Assembly: GCA_020543525.1 (NCBI GenBank)
Contig: JAHYIO010000031.1
Coordinates: 1,984,001-2,048,000, forward strand
Length of the DNA stretch: 64,000 nt
Direction of reading: 5' to 3'
From: Coriolopsis trogii
Taxonomy: Eukaryota > Basidiomycota > Agaricomycetes > Polyporales > Polyporaceae
Under the pieces are notes generated by a model. The model worked only from the letters and a program-made list of their open reading frames with translations. It was not told where the DNA came from and did not search any database. A program made the translations under genes and the position numbers. Positions 13,006-28,281 of the stretch are shown piece after piece. Every line of letters begins with the position of its first letter. Position 1 is the stretch's first letter.

Positions 13006-13943
13006 ATGGTCTACAGTGTCTTGGTCGCGTTCAGTTTTTTCCTCCTCGCTGTGCGTGTCTCTGCGCAAGCTCCTGTCTGGGGGCAGTGCGGTGGTGTTGG
13101 CTGGTGAGTGTTCGCAGTACCCGACGACAGCCTACTGCATTGAGAGGTGTAACTAACAGAACCATCATGCAGGTCAGGAAGCACGACCTGCGCTGCGGGA
13201 TCAGTCTGCACCAAGCAAAACGACTGTGAGTTATGGTATCTTGCATACCCCTGGACTTCCGTCATTGACGGTTTCCTCTTTCTACGCGCAGACTACTCGC
13301 AGTGTGTTCCCGGCGTTGGCTCGACGACAGCCGTTCCGACAAGTGCTCCGGTCACCACTCCGGCCACGCCTACGTCTCCAACGACGGTGCCGCAGGGACC
13401 AACCACAACGTCGACCGGAGCAACGCCCACCGGGTCGCAGATCCGCGCTGTGGAGGCTCCTGTATTCCACTTCTACCTGCAGAACAAAGGTACGACATCG
13501 CGTTGTGCAGGCAGTCTCGCACTGCCAACGACAGATACCGGCGCAGCGCTGACTCCTATCTTTCTCTCTTTCTCTCTCTCCACTCTTCGACATACGCTCT
13601 GTTAGACGGGAAGCCCGTGCTCGGCCCTGAGTCCTCGTCAGGGTACTTCACGATCGGGAAGACGATTACGCTGAACAACGCGGACGGGAGCCAGCTCTTC
13701 CTGAACGTGAACACGACCGGGGCGGCCTCGTACAAGCCACTCACACTCGACGCGGTTGCGACGACGACGGACTGGGCCCTCGAGGGGGACACGATCATCA
13801 CCACTGCCCCGCGGGAGCTGAACTTCCTGGCGTGCGCCACGACGGATCCGACCGTGTACAGCGTATACCTGCAGGAAGGGAATGACTCGCCCGCAGGCGC
13901 CTCCTGTTCGATGGCCACTTTGCATCTGCCGTGCTTGTGCTGA
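13006..13943 (+). CDS. Secreted CBM1 protein with uncharacterised C-terminal domain
   Basis: Four exons in phase (13006-13103, 13173-13225, 13292-13489, 13606-13943) give 228 residues. A signal peptide (about 1-20) leads straight into a fungal cellulose-binding CBM1. Its cysteines are Cys28, Cys39, Cys44 and Cys54, and its binding-face aromatics are Trp25, Tyr50 and Tyr51 (WGQCGGVGW, YYSQC). A Thr/Pro/Ser linker follows (about 60-100). The C-terminal 120 residues contain FHFYLQN, GPESSSGYFTIG and DWALEGDTI and end with a Cys cluster LPCLC. No catalytic motif of a known glycoside hydrolase, esterase or LPMO is visible. It may be a non-catalytic cellulose-targeted protein or a small enzyme of unknown type. 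Confidence 0.85.
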
Positions 13944-14274
13944 CGTGGGGCTACGGGAAAGCGGCCCTTGCACCGGGTACGGTAGCAAACCAACTGGATG
14001 TGTGCTCCAGCTGTTGGATGTACAGTAGTATAGATGTCACAACAAATGTACGAGTCTACTACTGCGCGTATGAATCGCACGCTGCGTTGCTGGGCCTCGC
14101 GGCTGTGTGGAGGCTGCGGGAGGTTGCTGCGAGAGAAGGCGAGGCAAGACGCGTGCGGACGCGCGACGCGGCATGTCACGTGCGTCGCGAGGCGATGAGG
14201 TCAAGAGGCTCGGCAAGTCGCGCAGAGCTTGCAGTATTACCGTATCGGTGTCACCTGCGCACGGAGGAGACGAT
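13944..14274. other. Intergenic between CBM1 and chitinase genes
   Basis: 331 bp between two plus-strand genes. The chitinase frame stays open upstream to 14107, but the extension (MEAAGGCCERRRG) is not like a real N-terminus, so I leave it non-coding. Confidence 0.4.
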
Positions 14275-16154
14275 ATGCCTCCGACAGAGTACACGCCAGT
14301 CCCCGAGTCCGAGGACGCACAGCCCGCCCCTTCTCCCGTAAAAGGTCGCTCTCGCATCGTCGGTGTCCGCAGATTCTTGCTCTTCTTTGCCACCGTCCTC
14401 GTCGTCTCGCTCGCAACGTACAGGTCCGGCCAGTGGAACGCGGAAAGAGAGGCTCTTGATTCAGGAACGGAGATCTCACCTGGGAAGCACGAAGAAGAGA
14501 TTGTCACAGCCGCTCCCACACCAATACCTACATCTGCAACCCCTCCGTCAAACGAGACAGACATGTCGACGGGCGGAAAGTACAGCGTCGGATAGTGAGT
14601 CGCTCATGACACTTCTCAAGCTGCTCATGAATCTCAAGTTGTCTCCCAGCTTTGTCAACTGGTGAGTTTTCCCCATTCGTAACGAAACGACACACCCGCC
14701 AATCCCAACTACGCCGCAACAACGTCGATTTATACATGACCATCCTATCTTTGCATCCTCCATCCAATTGCGTCATGTGCTCACGATGCTCGGACGTTTA
14801 GGGGGATTTACGGGCGCAAGTTTCCGCCTTCGCTCATCCCTGCGGATAACCTCACGTGAGTCTGAAACGATCTTCGCGTGTCTCGTATCGAACTTGACTG
14901 TTACGGTAGACACATACTCTATGCCTTCGCGGATCTCAAGGCAGACACTGGCGAAGTTCATCTCTCGGACGCGTGGGCAGATACCGACATTCATTACCCG
15001 GGCGACTCTTGGAACGACCATGGCAAGAACCTGTACGGCAACTTCAAGGCGATATACAAGCTTAAGAAGGAGAAGCGTCATCTCAAGGTGCTCCTCTCGA
15101 TCGGCGGCTGGACGTACTCGCCTAAATTCCACCCGATTGTCGTCAACCCGGCCCTGCGCTCGAAGTTCGTCGCTTCGTCTGTCAGGCTTCTCGAGGATCT
15201 CGGGCTCGACGGTCTCGATGTGGATTACGAATACCCCCAGAACGATGAGCAGGCCCGCGGATACGTCGCCCTCCTCCGGGAATTGAGGGCAGCGCTCGAC
15301 GCCCACGCCAGCCGCAAAGGTGCCAATTATAGGTTCCTGTTGACCGTGAGCTTTTCGCTTCCCGTCCCCGCTGTGCTGAACGTGCGTGCTCACCCTTGAC
15401 GATTTGCCTCTGCAGATTGCGGCCCCCTGCGGGCCAGACAACTACCAGAAATTGCACGCACGCGAGATGGAACAGTCCCTGGACTTCTGGAACATGATGG
15501 CGTACGACTTTGGTAAGCAGCAGGGATTTACCGCACCTCATCTCGGTTTCCACTCACCGCCTCCGATGTCGTTCCTGTACAGCTGGTTCCTGGGACAAGG
15601 TCGCCGGTCACCAAGCGAACGTCTTCGGCGGGCCAATTAGCGCTTCACAGGCGATTAACTGGTACATAGGCCAGGGCGTCCCACGCGACAAGATCGTAAT
15701 GGGCATCCCCCTCTACGGACGAAGCTTCATGCACACCGACGGGCCGGGCAAGCCCTTCCGAGACATCGGCCCCGGGAGCTGGGAGAAGGGAGTGTATGAC
15801 TACCGGGCGCTGCCGCTCCCCGGCTCGTACGTGTTCCAGGACGACCAAATGCTAGCCAGCTGGGCGTACGACTACGAGAAGAAGGAGATGATTAGCTTCG
15901 ACAACGAGCAGGTCGGATATTGGAAGGGAGACTACATCCGCCGCGAGGGCCTGCGAGGAAGCATGTTCTGGGAGCTCAGCGGAGACAAGGGATCGGCGCG
16001 CGAGGGGATGGACGGAGGACCTGGGAAGGACCCGCAGCCTGGACAGAGTCTCGTGGCCGTGGTGAAGAACGCGATGGGCGAGCTCGATCGGAGTCCAAAT
16101 TGGCTGGAGTATGAAGGGAGCCAGTATGACAACATGAAAGCTGGGATGCCGTAA
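14275..16154 (+). CDS. Membrane-anchored GH18 chitinase
   Basis: Chitin beta-1,4-glycosidase, probably acting on the fungal wall. Six exons in phase (14275-14594, 14650-14661, 14802-14855, 14910-15345, 15416-15512, 15583-16154) give 496 residues. The second exon is only 12 nt; it completes the TIM-barrel strand motif YFVNW. A cytosolic N-terminus of about 30 residues precedes one hydrophobic segment (about 34-48, [14 protein letters not shown]) with flanking Arg, so it looks like a type II membrane anchor rather than a cleaved signal. The barrel has LLSIGGW (191-196) and the catalytic DGLDVDYE (229-236), with Glu236 as the acid and all DxDxE residues intact. The later motifs MMAYDF and SWAYD are present. 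There is no chitin-binding module. The TAA stop is at 16152. Confidence 0.93.
14650..14661 (+). other. 12-nt microexon of the GH18 gene
   Basis: CTTTGTCAACTG is bounded by CCCAG and GTGAGT. It adds Phe-Val-Asn and parts of the flanking Tyr and Trp codons, and only with it do the flanking exons read through in frame into [10 protein letters not shown]. Confidence 0.8.
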
Positions 16155-19006
16155 GATGGGGGCGGCTCTAATATGTACAACAGGTACTATCGTTTGTGTG
16201 CGCTACGTATGGTGGCTTCTCACTGACGTACGCATTTGCAGTATGTTAGATCTGATAATCGCATGGACTTTTGCACTGCTGCAATTGCAATTGGAAAGTT
16301 CGCTATGCACGTCTCTCACCCTATATGGTTTTGCTTGGCTCCCGTAAGCCTGCTAACACACCGTGCCAAGCTGGTTTTCATTGGAGCTACAACTCTGCGA
16401 TCGAAGGCCGGTGTGGCGTCTCACTTTCCGCCACTTTCCCGCGGGCGCTTCCCTATCGTTCTTAAACAGTTGCCTATTTTGGTGGTATCAAGAAGCGCCA
16501 TTTGGCCACACTTTGGTTGACACCGACTAGACAGACCCTGATATCTGCAGCTCATCTGACCCCTCGCAAAATGCTAGAACTGCCGCTCATGAATGTGAAG
16601 AATATGTCCTGGGTGGCGGTAGTGCGCCCCCGACGGGATCGGTGAGTCGATCGTGACGTACCGCTTGAAACTTCACTGGCTTGTCTAACTCGCACATTAC
16701 GCACAGTCAACTGCGGCCGTGACGTACTGGCAAATTTGCTAAGCCTCTTTGACGTTTGAGCAACCGACTCATATCTAATAAAATTTGCTTCCCATTCTGG
16801 CCCCAGGTCTAGCTCCCAGCAAAACAAGTTTCGTATGCGCTTCTATCTCTGTCTCTCTCCAGGTGACAGGTATGGCGGAGTCCAATGACGCCTCGAGAAG
16901 TCAAAACTGTGCTCGTATTATAGCCCGACGTCATCGGCACAATTGAGTCAACAATCTGCGTGCGGGCGTAATCGCGCAACTGCGCTACCCAACGATCGCG
17001 GTATCTCCGCCCATTTCCGCTGGGCCACCCTCCCGCCCGTGCCTCGCCATCCGATGACCTATCAAGCCACCCAAAGATGGATACACCACTCACACTGTCT
17101 CCGGACTCCTCGCCGGCACTGGTCACATTTCTCGACGGCAGCACGGTGCCTGTGAAGCCTTCTTTTACTCTTCGTTTAGGTAAAGAGGATGTAAACGGAT
17201 GCCATGCAAGCTCGTGGACGCCTAGGACACCTCGGGACGAAACGACGACGCCTTGACTGATCGCACAACGCAGCAGCCGCTCTCACCGATCTTTGAATCC
17301 TGATCATTCGCGAAGCCCGGCCTCGTACGTCTTTGAAGGCCCTCTCATTGCAGGCACACCGTCCAGGCGCCTCGATCCTCGATCCTCGATCCCGGGCTAC
17401 TACCGCGATCGTATGGTTCAGCTTCGCCGCGCAGCTTACACGCGGTCCACACGAGATGAGGCAGCACGGCATGCTGCAGCTCACGTCCCGTACCCTGTCT
17501 TCCAATACACCCGCTCCTTTGCCTTCTGCCTTCTCCGTCCTGCTCTTCCAGTGCTCTCCTGGCAGCTCCCTTATTCGCACCCGGAACTTACTAAGTCGGC
17601 ATCGGCTTCGACGACCGCAGACCGCCCGCTGCCTGCGCCCCTCGATGGTAGCACAGGCGATAGCGATAGAGTTGTCGTGTGGGACCCTTGAAACCACATA
17701 CGGTCTTCAGGCGAGTTCCATCTTGCGTGTCATGCCCGACAAGTCGCACACTCCGACAGGCTGGCTAGCCCACTGGGACCACCACAAGGCCAGGATCCTC
17801 GCCTCCTCAAATTGGCATCGAGAGTCGAGAGTCTCGCAATAGAATTCGAAGTCACCGATATGACTCATGAGCTCAAGCTCAAAACCCCGCCCGATCTGCA
17901 AGAGGCATGCAGTCTCGGGAGGGCTCGCAGACCAGGTGCCAGTACTGTACTGTATGTGACGTACGACAATCAAACTTAGACTTTTCCCCCTCAATGTCAG
18001 TATTTCCGGAGGTTCTCCTCCTGAACGCGGATGGCTGGCAGGTCGGGCACTCCGACGCACGGGAGCCTACACCTACCCAGCGCCACAGCAGTTGGTGGCA
18101 CTGGTCTGACTGTGCACCCGGGACGCGTCCGAGTCTCCCGGGTCTGTGCAAGCAGCCTCTTGAAGTGCGGCACGGGCGGACTCAGATTCTACGCCGCCTC
18201 CCTAGAGCCTCATTCTGCACGGACTCCCTACGCCTGATCTCAGCGCAAACCTCCTGGATGTGGCCAACGCTGCGAGGCGCGCCGAGAATGCATGTCATAA
18301 GACTCCGAAACCTTCCATGACGGCCCGATCAGTCGATGTACTTTCTCGATACGCAATCGCTAGGGTCTTGCGGCGAGAGCCGCCCGCAGCACTGGCCAGT
18401 TGGCATGTCGCATCGCATCGCGTCGTTCAATTCATGTGTGGTTGCTACCTGCGCACTGTTGCCGCATATGCCAAACTCTCAGCCACCGTGACGATGCCCT
18501 GGAGCATGCACTGTGGCCAATCATCCTCATCATTGCGTTGTAGGTCCACAAGGCGGGCCTGATCCACGAGGCAGACAAGAAACACGCCTGTATGCCGTAC
18601 GCTCTTACCAAATCCGAATCATTCCGACGTTAGAGTTGCGAATAGTGTCAAGCGGGAGTACAGCAACGGAAAGGAAGAGTCAAAATATAGGTATAGATAG
18701 ACACACCGTCATCAATCATCAAGGGCGCGAGGGCGAGAGGCAGTGGGGGGCGATGGGGCTACATGCACTAAGTAATCGTACATTTGGCATTTGGGGGCTC
18801 AATGCTTCAGCAGACGCGTTATTACGAGAGGACTTGTCCGTACATCGCAGATGGATATATGCGCACCAAGCGGTCCACGGGGGTATGTAGGCAAAGCAGC
18901 CGTGTAGACTCGTGCGATTTGGGGGAGCCGGCGTGTGTGGATGAGGTCGAGGTAAGGGGTAGGTACTGGTCGCGAGAAATGTTCGAAAGCCGAGCATGAA
19001 AGTGCG
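16155..19006. other. Long intergenic region (2.85 kb)
   Basis: Convergent 3' sides of the chitinase (+) and the NDR kinase (-). Frames such as 17293-17691 and 17176-17697 overlap on opposite strands and show no domain, signal peptide or splice-supported extension. A small CTCGATC tandem repeat lies at 17371-17391. No transposon ends, tRNA or recognisable gene remnant seen. Confidence 0.4.
17371..17391. repeat. Short tandem repeat (CTCGATC x3)
   Basis: Three direct copies of the 7-mer CTCGATC inside the intergenic stretch. No function suggested. Confidence 0.6.
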
Positions 19007-22978
<3,972 letters not shown>

Positions 22979-24259
22979 TCCGCGACTGGAGGCTTCGGAC
23001 CGCGACCAGCTCGATCCGGCAATCACGCGGCTCGTGACAGCGGTCACACGTGTGTCACAAGATATGCGCCTTGGCCATGGCAGCTCGAGCTTCGAGGCTT
23101 TGCCAACTCTCCATGACGGCGAGCGCTGCGAGAGGCAGTCAAACTTGTTTTGCTGCCCGGCCACGAAGAGGCTTGTTTAGCGGTCGACGCAATACCCGGC
23201 TTCCCTTCTCTTCCTCCCTGCTACGCGCGCCGTGACCATTCAGCGGCATCCGCGCTTGTTTCTACTGTCTCCGATCACAGCTCTCTGCATCCTCGCCTCG
23301 ACCCTGTGTCAGCCAACAAGCTGCGTGGGCTATCTCCAACTCAATCTTCCACTTCGGCTCGTACCATACCCCCGATCCATATCAAGATCACTCTTTATCG
23401 CCTCCCTGAACTCAATTGTGTTATGCCTTTCTCGTCCGACTGCTCGTGCACCTGTGACCATCCCCTCGATGTTGACATACGCCTCCGCGGCGGCCTTATT
23501 TTTTCGGTGCAATGTAGGGCAGACCTTGTCCTTCCTGGGGATCTAAAACAAGGCGTCTAGCACCGTGCGCTCCGATGAAGAAACTCCCGCGCTCCCCCAC
23601 CCGGATTACGTCCGGCCGTGAATGAAACCCTTGGGCCTTCGCGGAACCTCTTTCTGGCACTCCACGGCCTCTACCGGAGAGCAGCGTCGACCTCCGAATA
23701 CACCAGCCGGCCTCAGACAGAACATTCGGAAATCCGCCGAACTGGTCTCCAAACACGATGCACGGCAGGGTAACACGAGGTGATACGCAGCCGTAGTCTG
23801 AGCGCAGCCCCTTACTTGTGGACGACAGGGTCATAAAATGCGGAGTCCTTTTCCTTTTTGGCGCTCGCTTGTTACAGGCAAACAGTTGCCTCGCGCCCTC
23901 CCGTCTTGACGTCGAGTCACCACAGCCTCAGCTCCCCTCGGTCTCCTCCACACTCTCTGATTTTAGAAACACCCTCCGAGATAACACGCCTGCCCAGTGC
24001 CCAACCTGCCTCGTGCTAGGACGTCAGGCTTGCGACGTCGTAGTGGCCTGGGGCTCATGCCTCGCCCCGGTTGCGGTCGCCGGCTCTCTCAGCCATCCCC
24101 AAGCGTGAGGTATGTGGTCTTCAGCAAATCCTGTGCGAGCGTACAGGGGCAAAACTTGCCATGCACTAGCCGCATCGTGTAGTCCCCCTCAGAAGGTACA
24201 TATTCGAGAGCTGAGAGGACTTCTCGACGATCCCATCCACTCCCGCTTCCTTATATTCC
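22979..24259. promoter_or_regulatory. Divergent promoter region between NDR kinase and homeobox genes
   Basis: About 1.28 kb between divergent starts. Contains pyrimidine-rich stretches typical of fungal 5' UTRs near 23150-23450. Small ORFs here look fortuitous. Confidence 0.4.
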
Positions 24260-25752
24260 ATGTCAATGTCGAATCACCAGCAACCCGACGACCACTTTCA
24301 TTACGGCTGTTTCCCTCGCTCAAGCCGAAGAGGCACGCCAACGGGTGGCAACAACAATAACAACAACAATCCGCGCCGCGGACTATTTCATCTCGGACAG
24401 GGTGGGCGAACTGTGCTCCCTCCTCTTCACTTACCGTTTCGAACCTCACGTTCTCCAGGTCTGTTCTCCTTCGGATTACCTTATACTGTATGAAAGAACT
24501 CAATTCGTCTTCCTTAAAGCAGCACCTGACCCCTCACTATCTTACCAATTTCCCCAGCAAGATCCCACGCAAGCGCACAGTGATCCCAGCATAGCTCATT
24601 TCACCCAGCAGGATTGGCAAGCTAATCAAGGTATGCAAGAACTTCTCTGGTCATCGTGGTGTTCTGACGGCGATTCACACGTTCCGTTCTTCCGGGCGTG
24701 TAGCCCAAGGCCACCAGCAGGCAGTCACGCCGCTTGCTTCTGATCCCCGATACCAGCAGACCCAACAGGCCGCCTACGGTTCATATCCGTCACGCTCATC
24801 GCCGAACATGATCGGGACCCCCCACGACTCGCGTATATTACCTCCACTTAATATGGCTCAATCGCAGATACCCCCGCACCTCTCGCACCTCTCCATGATG
24901 CCAGCCACCCAAGTTCGCTCTCCTCAGGCTGCTGGCTATCCCGCCTACGCTGGCTATGCCCAGCAGCAGCAATCGAATGCCTACGGCTACCCCACCGCCC
25001 CCGACCCTCGACAACTACCCCCACCTATCCCCCCCATGACCGGCTACGACAGTGCGTCGTCGCTGGGTCATCGCCGCGGCTCCCTAGTGGAACGCTCGAA
25101 CCCCATGCGCCCAGGCGGGCACGGTGCTTCTCCTTACCCACGCGTTCCCTCCGTCAACTACCACGTTCCGGAGCCCCCGGTCGAGCCCGTCAAGAAGAAG
25201 CGTAAACGGGCTGACGCCGAACAGCTCAAGGTCCTCAACGAGACGTACAACCGCACCGCGTTCCCATCGACGGAGGAGCGGGTTGAGCTGGCCAAAAAGC
25301 TGGGCATGTCTGCGAGGAGTGTACAGATTTGGTACGTCCACCGACTCACTCTTTTACGTGATGTGCCTAACTGACTGATCGGTGGTGACGACGACGGCGT
25401 CGCGTTTGACAGGTTCCAGAATAAACGGCAAGCAATGCGACAGAGCTCCCGCCAGGCCGCGGCGAGCGCACCCCCCACGACGAGTCAGCCCTACGCTGCG
25501 CCGTCGCATTCCGCTCCTCCTCCCACCGCGCCACTCCCACATGCGGGAGGGTACGGCGGACACTCGTCGTCAGGGATGGGTCCGTCGAGTGTCAGCCAGA
25601 TTGGCTACGGGACCCCACGCCCTCCCAGCGAGATGGGTGGGATGCACTCAGCCTCAGGCCGACTGAACCCATCCCCGAGCCCGTCTTCCCATCCTTCCCA
25701 TCGACGGAGCCATGAGGAGGATCCGCACAGGCGGTTCTCTCCTCATTTCTAA
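24260..25752 (+). CDS. Homeodomain transcription factor
   Basis: Nuclear DNA-binding regulator. The start ATG at 24260 gives MSMSNHQQPDDHF and an Asn repeat. Exon 1 probably ends near 24400-24460 (two possible donors, both leaving one base). Later exons are clear: 24523-24630, 24704-25331, 25413-25752. A low-complexity Gln/Pro/Tyr region precedes the basic KKKRKRADAEQL. The homeodomain follows, with helix 3 RSVQIWFQNKRQAMRQ holding the invariant Trp, Phe, Asn and Arg. An intron cuts the Trp codon of WFQN. The C-terminus is Ser/Pro/His-rich and ends RRFSPHF. It is a typical 60-residue homeodomain rather than the TALE class, so not an HD1 mating-type protein. Fungal Yox1-like factors are the closest idea; target genes unknown. 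Confidence 0.87.
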
Positions 25753-26860
25753 TCGCGGTGCTATCGCACCTCGCGCTCGCCATCCGGGCCATGCCTCCGT
25801 GCGGCCACGACCATACCGCACCTAGTCCCGTCGTCTCCCGCCGGCATGGCATTGCAACACATCCGCTCGGCACCACGCCCCACACATACCACGCCTTTCC
25901 AGCTCTTGCGCGTCGCGCACTGCACGCGCTCCTCCGCCTCCGCCTCCCGTCATCCGTCATTCGTCACCCGAGACCCGTCCCTCTCGCTCGTCGTCATCCG
26001 GCGAGTCATCCAGCTTCATGTGTGCCTTCCAGAGCGCCGGTGCAGCCTGCCGTTCTCCCTTCCACTTCCATGTTTACGCCGTTATTTAACTTCGCGTTCG
26101 CCCATCGCCATCGCGCCCGGATCTTTTTTAACGTAAGACCTATATTTTGCTTTGGCCAAGTGACTCTTCCCGCCTCCAGGACTTCTGCGCTCCGTTACGT
26201 CCCATCCCCGTTGCCCCGCTCACGCTCCCTTGACTTGTTATCGCACGCCATCGCCGCTCTCATCTCTCATCTCCCACTGCAAGCGCTATCGCACGCTTCC
26301 CACCATCGTCACCATTCGCTAGCACCTCACACCGCATCCTATCTCGTTCGTGATCTAGCGCACCACGTGCACTTCATATTTCTTCTTCTCCCGCCCCTCT
26401 TATTTGTCTTTTCCCGCACGTCGCATTGTATCATCCGCATCTCGCTGACACTTCTTACTGCACCATTATGTATTATTGCCGCACCGCCGTCTTGACTTAT
26501 CGTCTATGTCATTACTTACTTCAGTAGTACCGTACACCGTCCTAGTAGTTCACTTCCCGTATTTGCCTCCATCCGGCCCATCACTTCACTCTACTATACT
26601 GCTGCTCGCCCTTCCCCGTGGTCTGTCCTCATGCTCCGTGTCCTCCGGTTCTCGTCAAAGTTGCCACCCACGCACGTCGCACGTCACTATATTATTACTC
26701 TATATGCTATGCTAATGCTCTGGGGACTCCTCGTTCACGCTCTGCTGTCCACAGTTTACTTATCGTCATCGGATGTCATCGTCACCATGATATAGCCTCG
26801 GTTTCGAGTCGACCATCGACGGCAGCCCTCATACAGCTCTACCATTAAATACACAGCTAC
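25753..26860 (+). other. Pyrimidine-rich stop-poor region downstream of the homeobox gene
   Basis: About 1.1 kb immediately after the homeobox stop is strongly C/T-biased on the coding strand (runs such as CTCTCATCTCCC). One frame (25758-26495) stays open for 245 codons, but the translation is a monotonous Ser/His/Leu/Pro/Arg mix without domains. Most likely a long 3' UTR rather than a gene. Confidence 0.5.
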
Positions 26861-28281
26861 CTAGATTCTCCGCCCCCGAACGCGCGCGCGCGCTCTCGAC
26901 GTCCGTCCCTATCTCGGGTTGCTCGACCCTGAATGAGGTCCGGAAGAGCGAGATCGCAAGATTGTCCATGACGCCTGCGCACTGGCACGCACCGCACTCG
27001 CACCGTGTTCGCCGTGCCTCGAGCTAGACCTGACACGGATCGTCTTCGGATTCTGGATTGCGCATTCCGGATTCTTTCAGACTAGAATTTTGGCATCGCA
27101 CCGGCCCTCGCTCGTGTGGTTCCCTCGAGGACCGTGGACGACGTCAACCACAGAATCAGGCTCACGGAGCCAGTGCGCGCAATGCACCCTGAAGATGCAG
27201 TGCAAGTCCCATATCCCCGGGGCCCAAGGTCCATGTATGAGCGACGGATGTGGGCCTGGAATCAACTGGTGTGGCGTGAAACACGCTCGCCCTCGCGCGC
27301 TCTCCGACTCTGAAGCTTCCTTCTCGAGTCGCCCGGGCGGGCTGCGGGCGGACAAGCAGGATCTACACGCTCGGATCTCAGGCTTTTGGCTGCCCCCCTG
27401 CTCCAAACACTCACATCCTCCACCCTGCACTGCGAACGCGCCTGCCAAATCACTGTATCCCGCGTGTGATCATAAGCGGCCGACGAGCATGGAGCAGAAG
27501 CATATCCCAAACGCCCACGAAACCACACCCACCCGTCGTGCACGCATGGAACACCGACGGCGTGACGAGGGCAAACTACAAGGCCGCCGGAAAATCTGCA
27601 TGACGGATACAGTATGTGGACGCCAGATCGCCCACGTTGGTGGCTGCGCGATCCGGCCAGGCTGAAAGCTTGAGCTGTGTCCCGCCCGTGCCCGCCGATC
27701 TTCCAGGGCTTCCGTGACGCCGTACCATGTGGAGGGGGGCGCATGAGAGCGTGGTCTATGCGAAGACGTCGACGTGGCGCAGACGCGTCTGCTCTTCATC
27801 TCATCCTACCGCCCGCTTCTCGGCCGCAACGCCGCACGGTTGTACCATGTGAAGATCCAAACTCGGCCTTGAGCGTGAGCGTTCGGAACATCAACAGGGC
27901 TCATTGTATTCCTGTACAACGTCGTGTGCGGTGCGTGCAAGCAGGCATCGAGAGATACATAACAGATGGAGGCAATAAAGAAGCGTAGACATGAAAACTT
28001 GAGAGCGATAGCAATAAAAGACCGCTGCACACCCAAACGTCGATTTCAGGTGTGATCCGAGAGCGGGGTGCGCACAGGGGGTCTACCCCCAACGATAACT
28101 GACAACAACCGAGATCCCGTCGTCCAGTGCTTCTCTGAAGCAATTCGAGACCTCGGAAAAGCCAAGAGCCTGCAACGGTCGCAGGAGGTAAGTCAGCGTT
28201 ACGCCGTTGGATACAGGATAAAGTAGGAAAAGCGCGCGGAGCCAGCTGCACTACTCACACATGGAGAAAGAAAAAGGGAAA
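26861..28281. other. Intergenic region before the AA9 gene
   Basis: About 1.4 kb between the homeobox 3' region and the 3' end of the AA9 gene. Includes a short CG-alternating stretch near 26880-26892. Overlapping short frames only; no gene supported. Confidence 0.4.

Noticed and set aside
17176..17697. Overlapping frames of 132-173 codons in the 16-19 kb gap
   Set aside because: They lie on opposite strands over the same bases and show no motif, signal peptide or splice extension.
25758..26495. 245-codon open frame after the homeobox gene as a separate gene
   Set aside because: Low-complexity translation from C/T-rich DNA, no domain, no intron, starts 6 bp after the upstream stop codon; better explained as 3' UTR.
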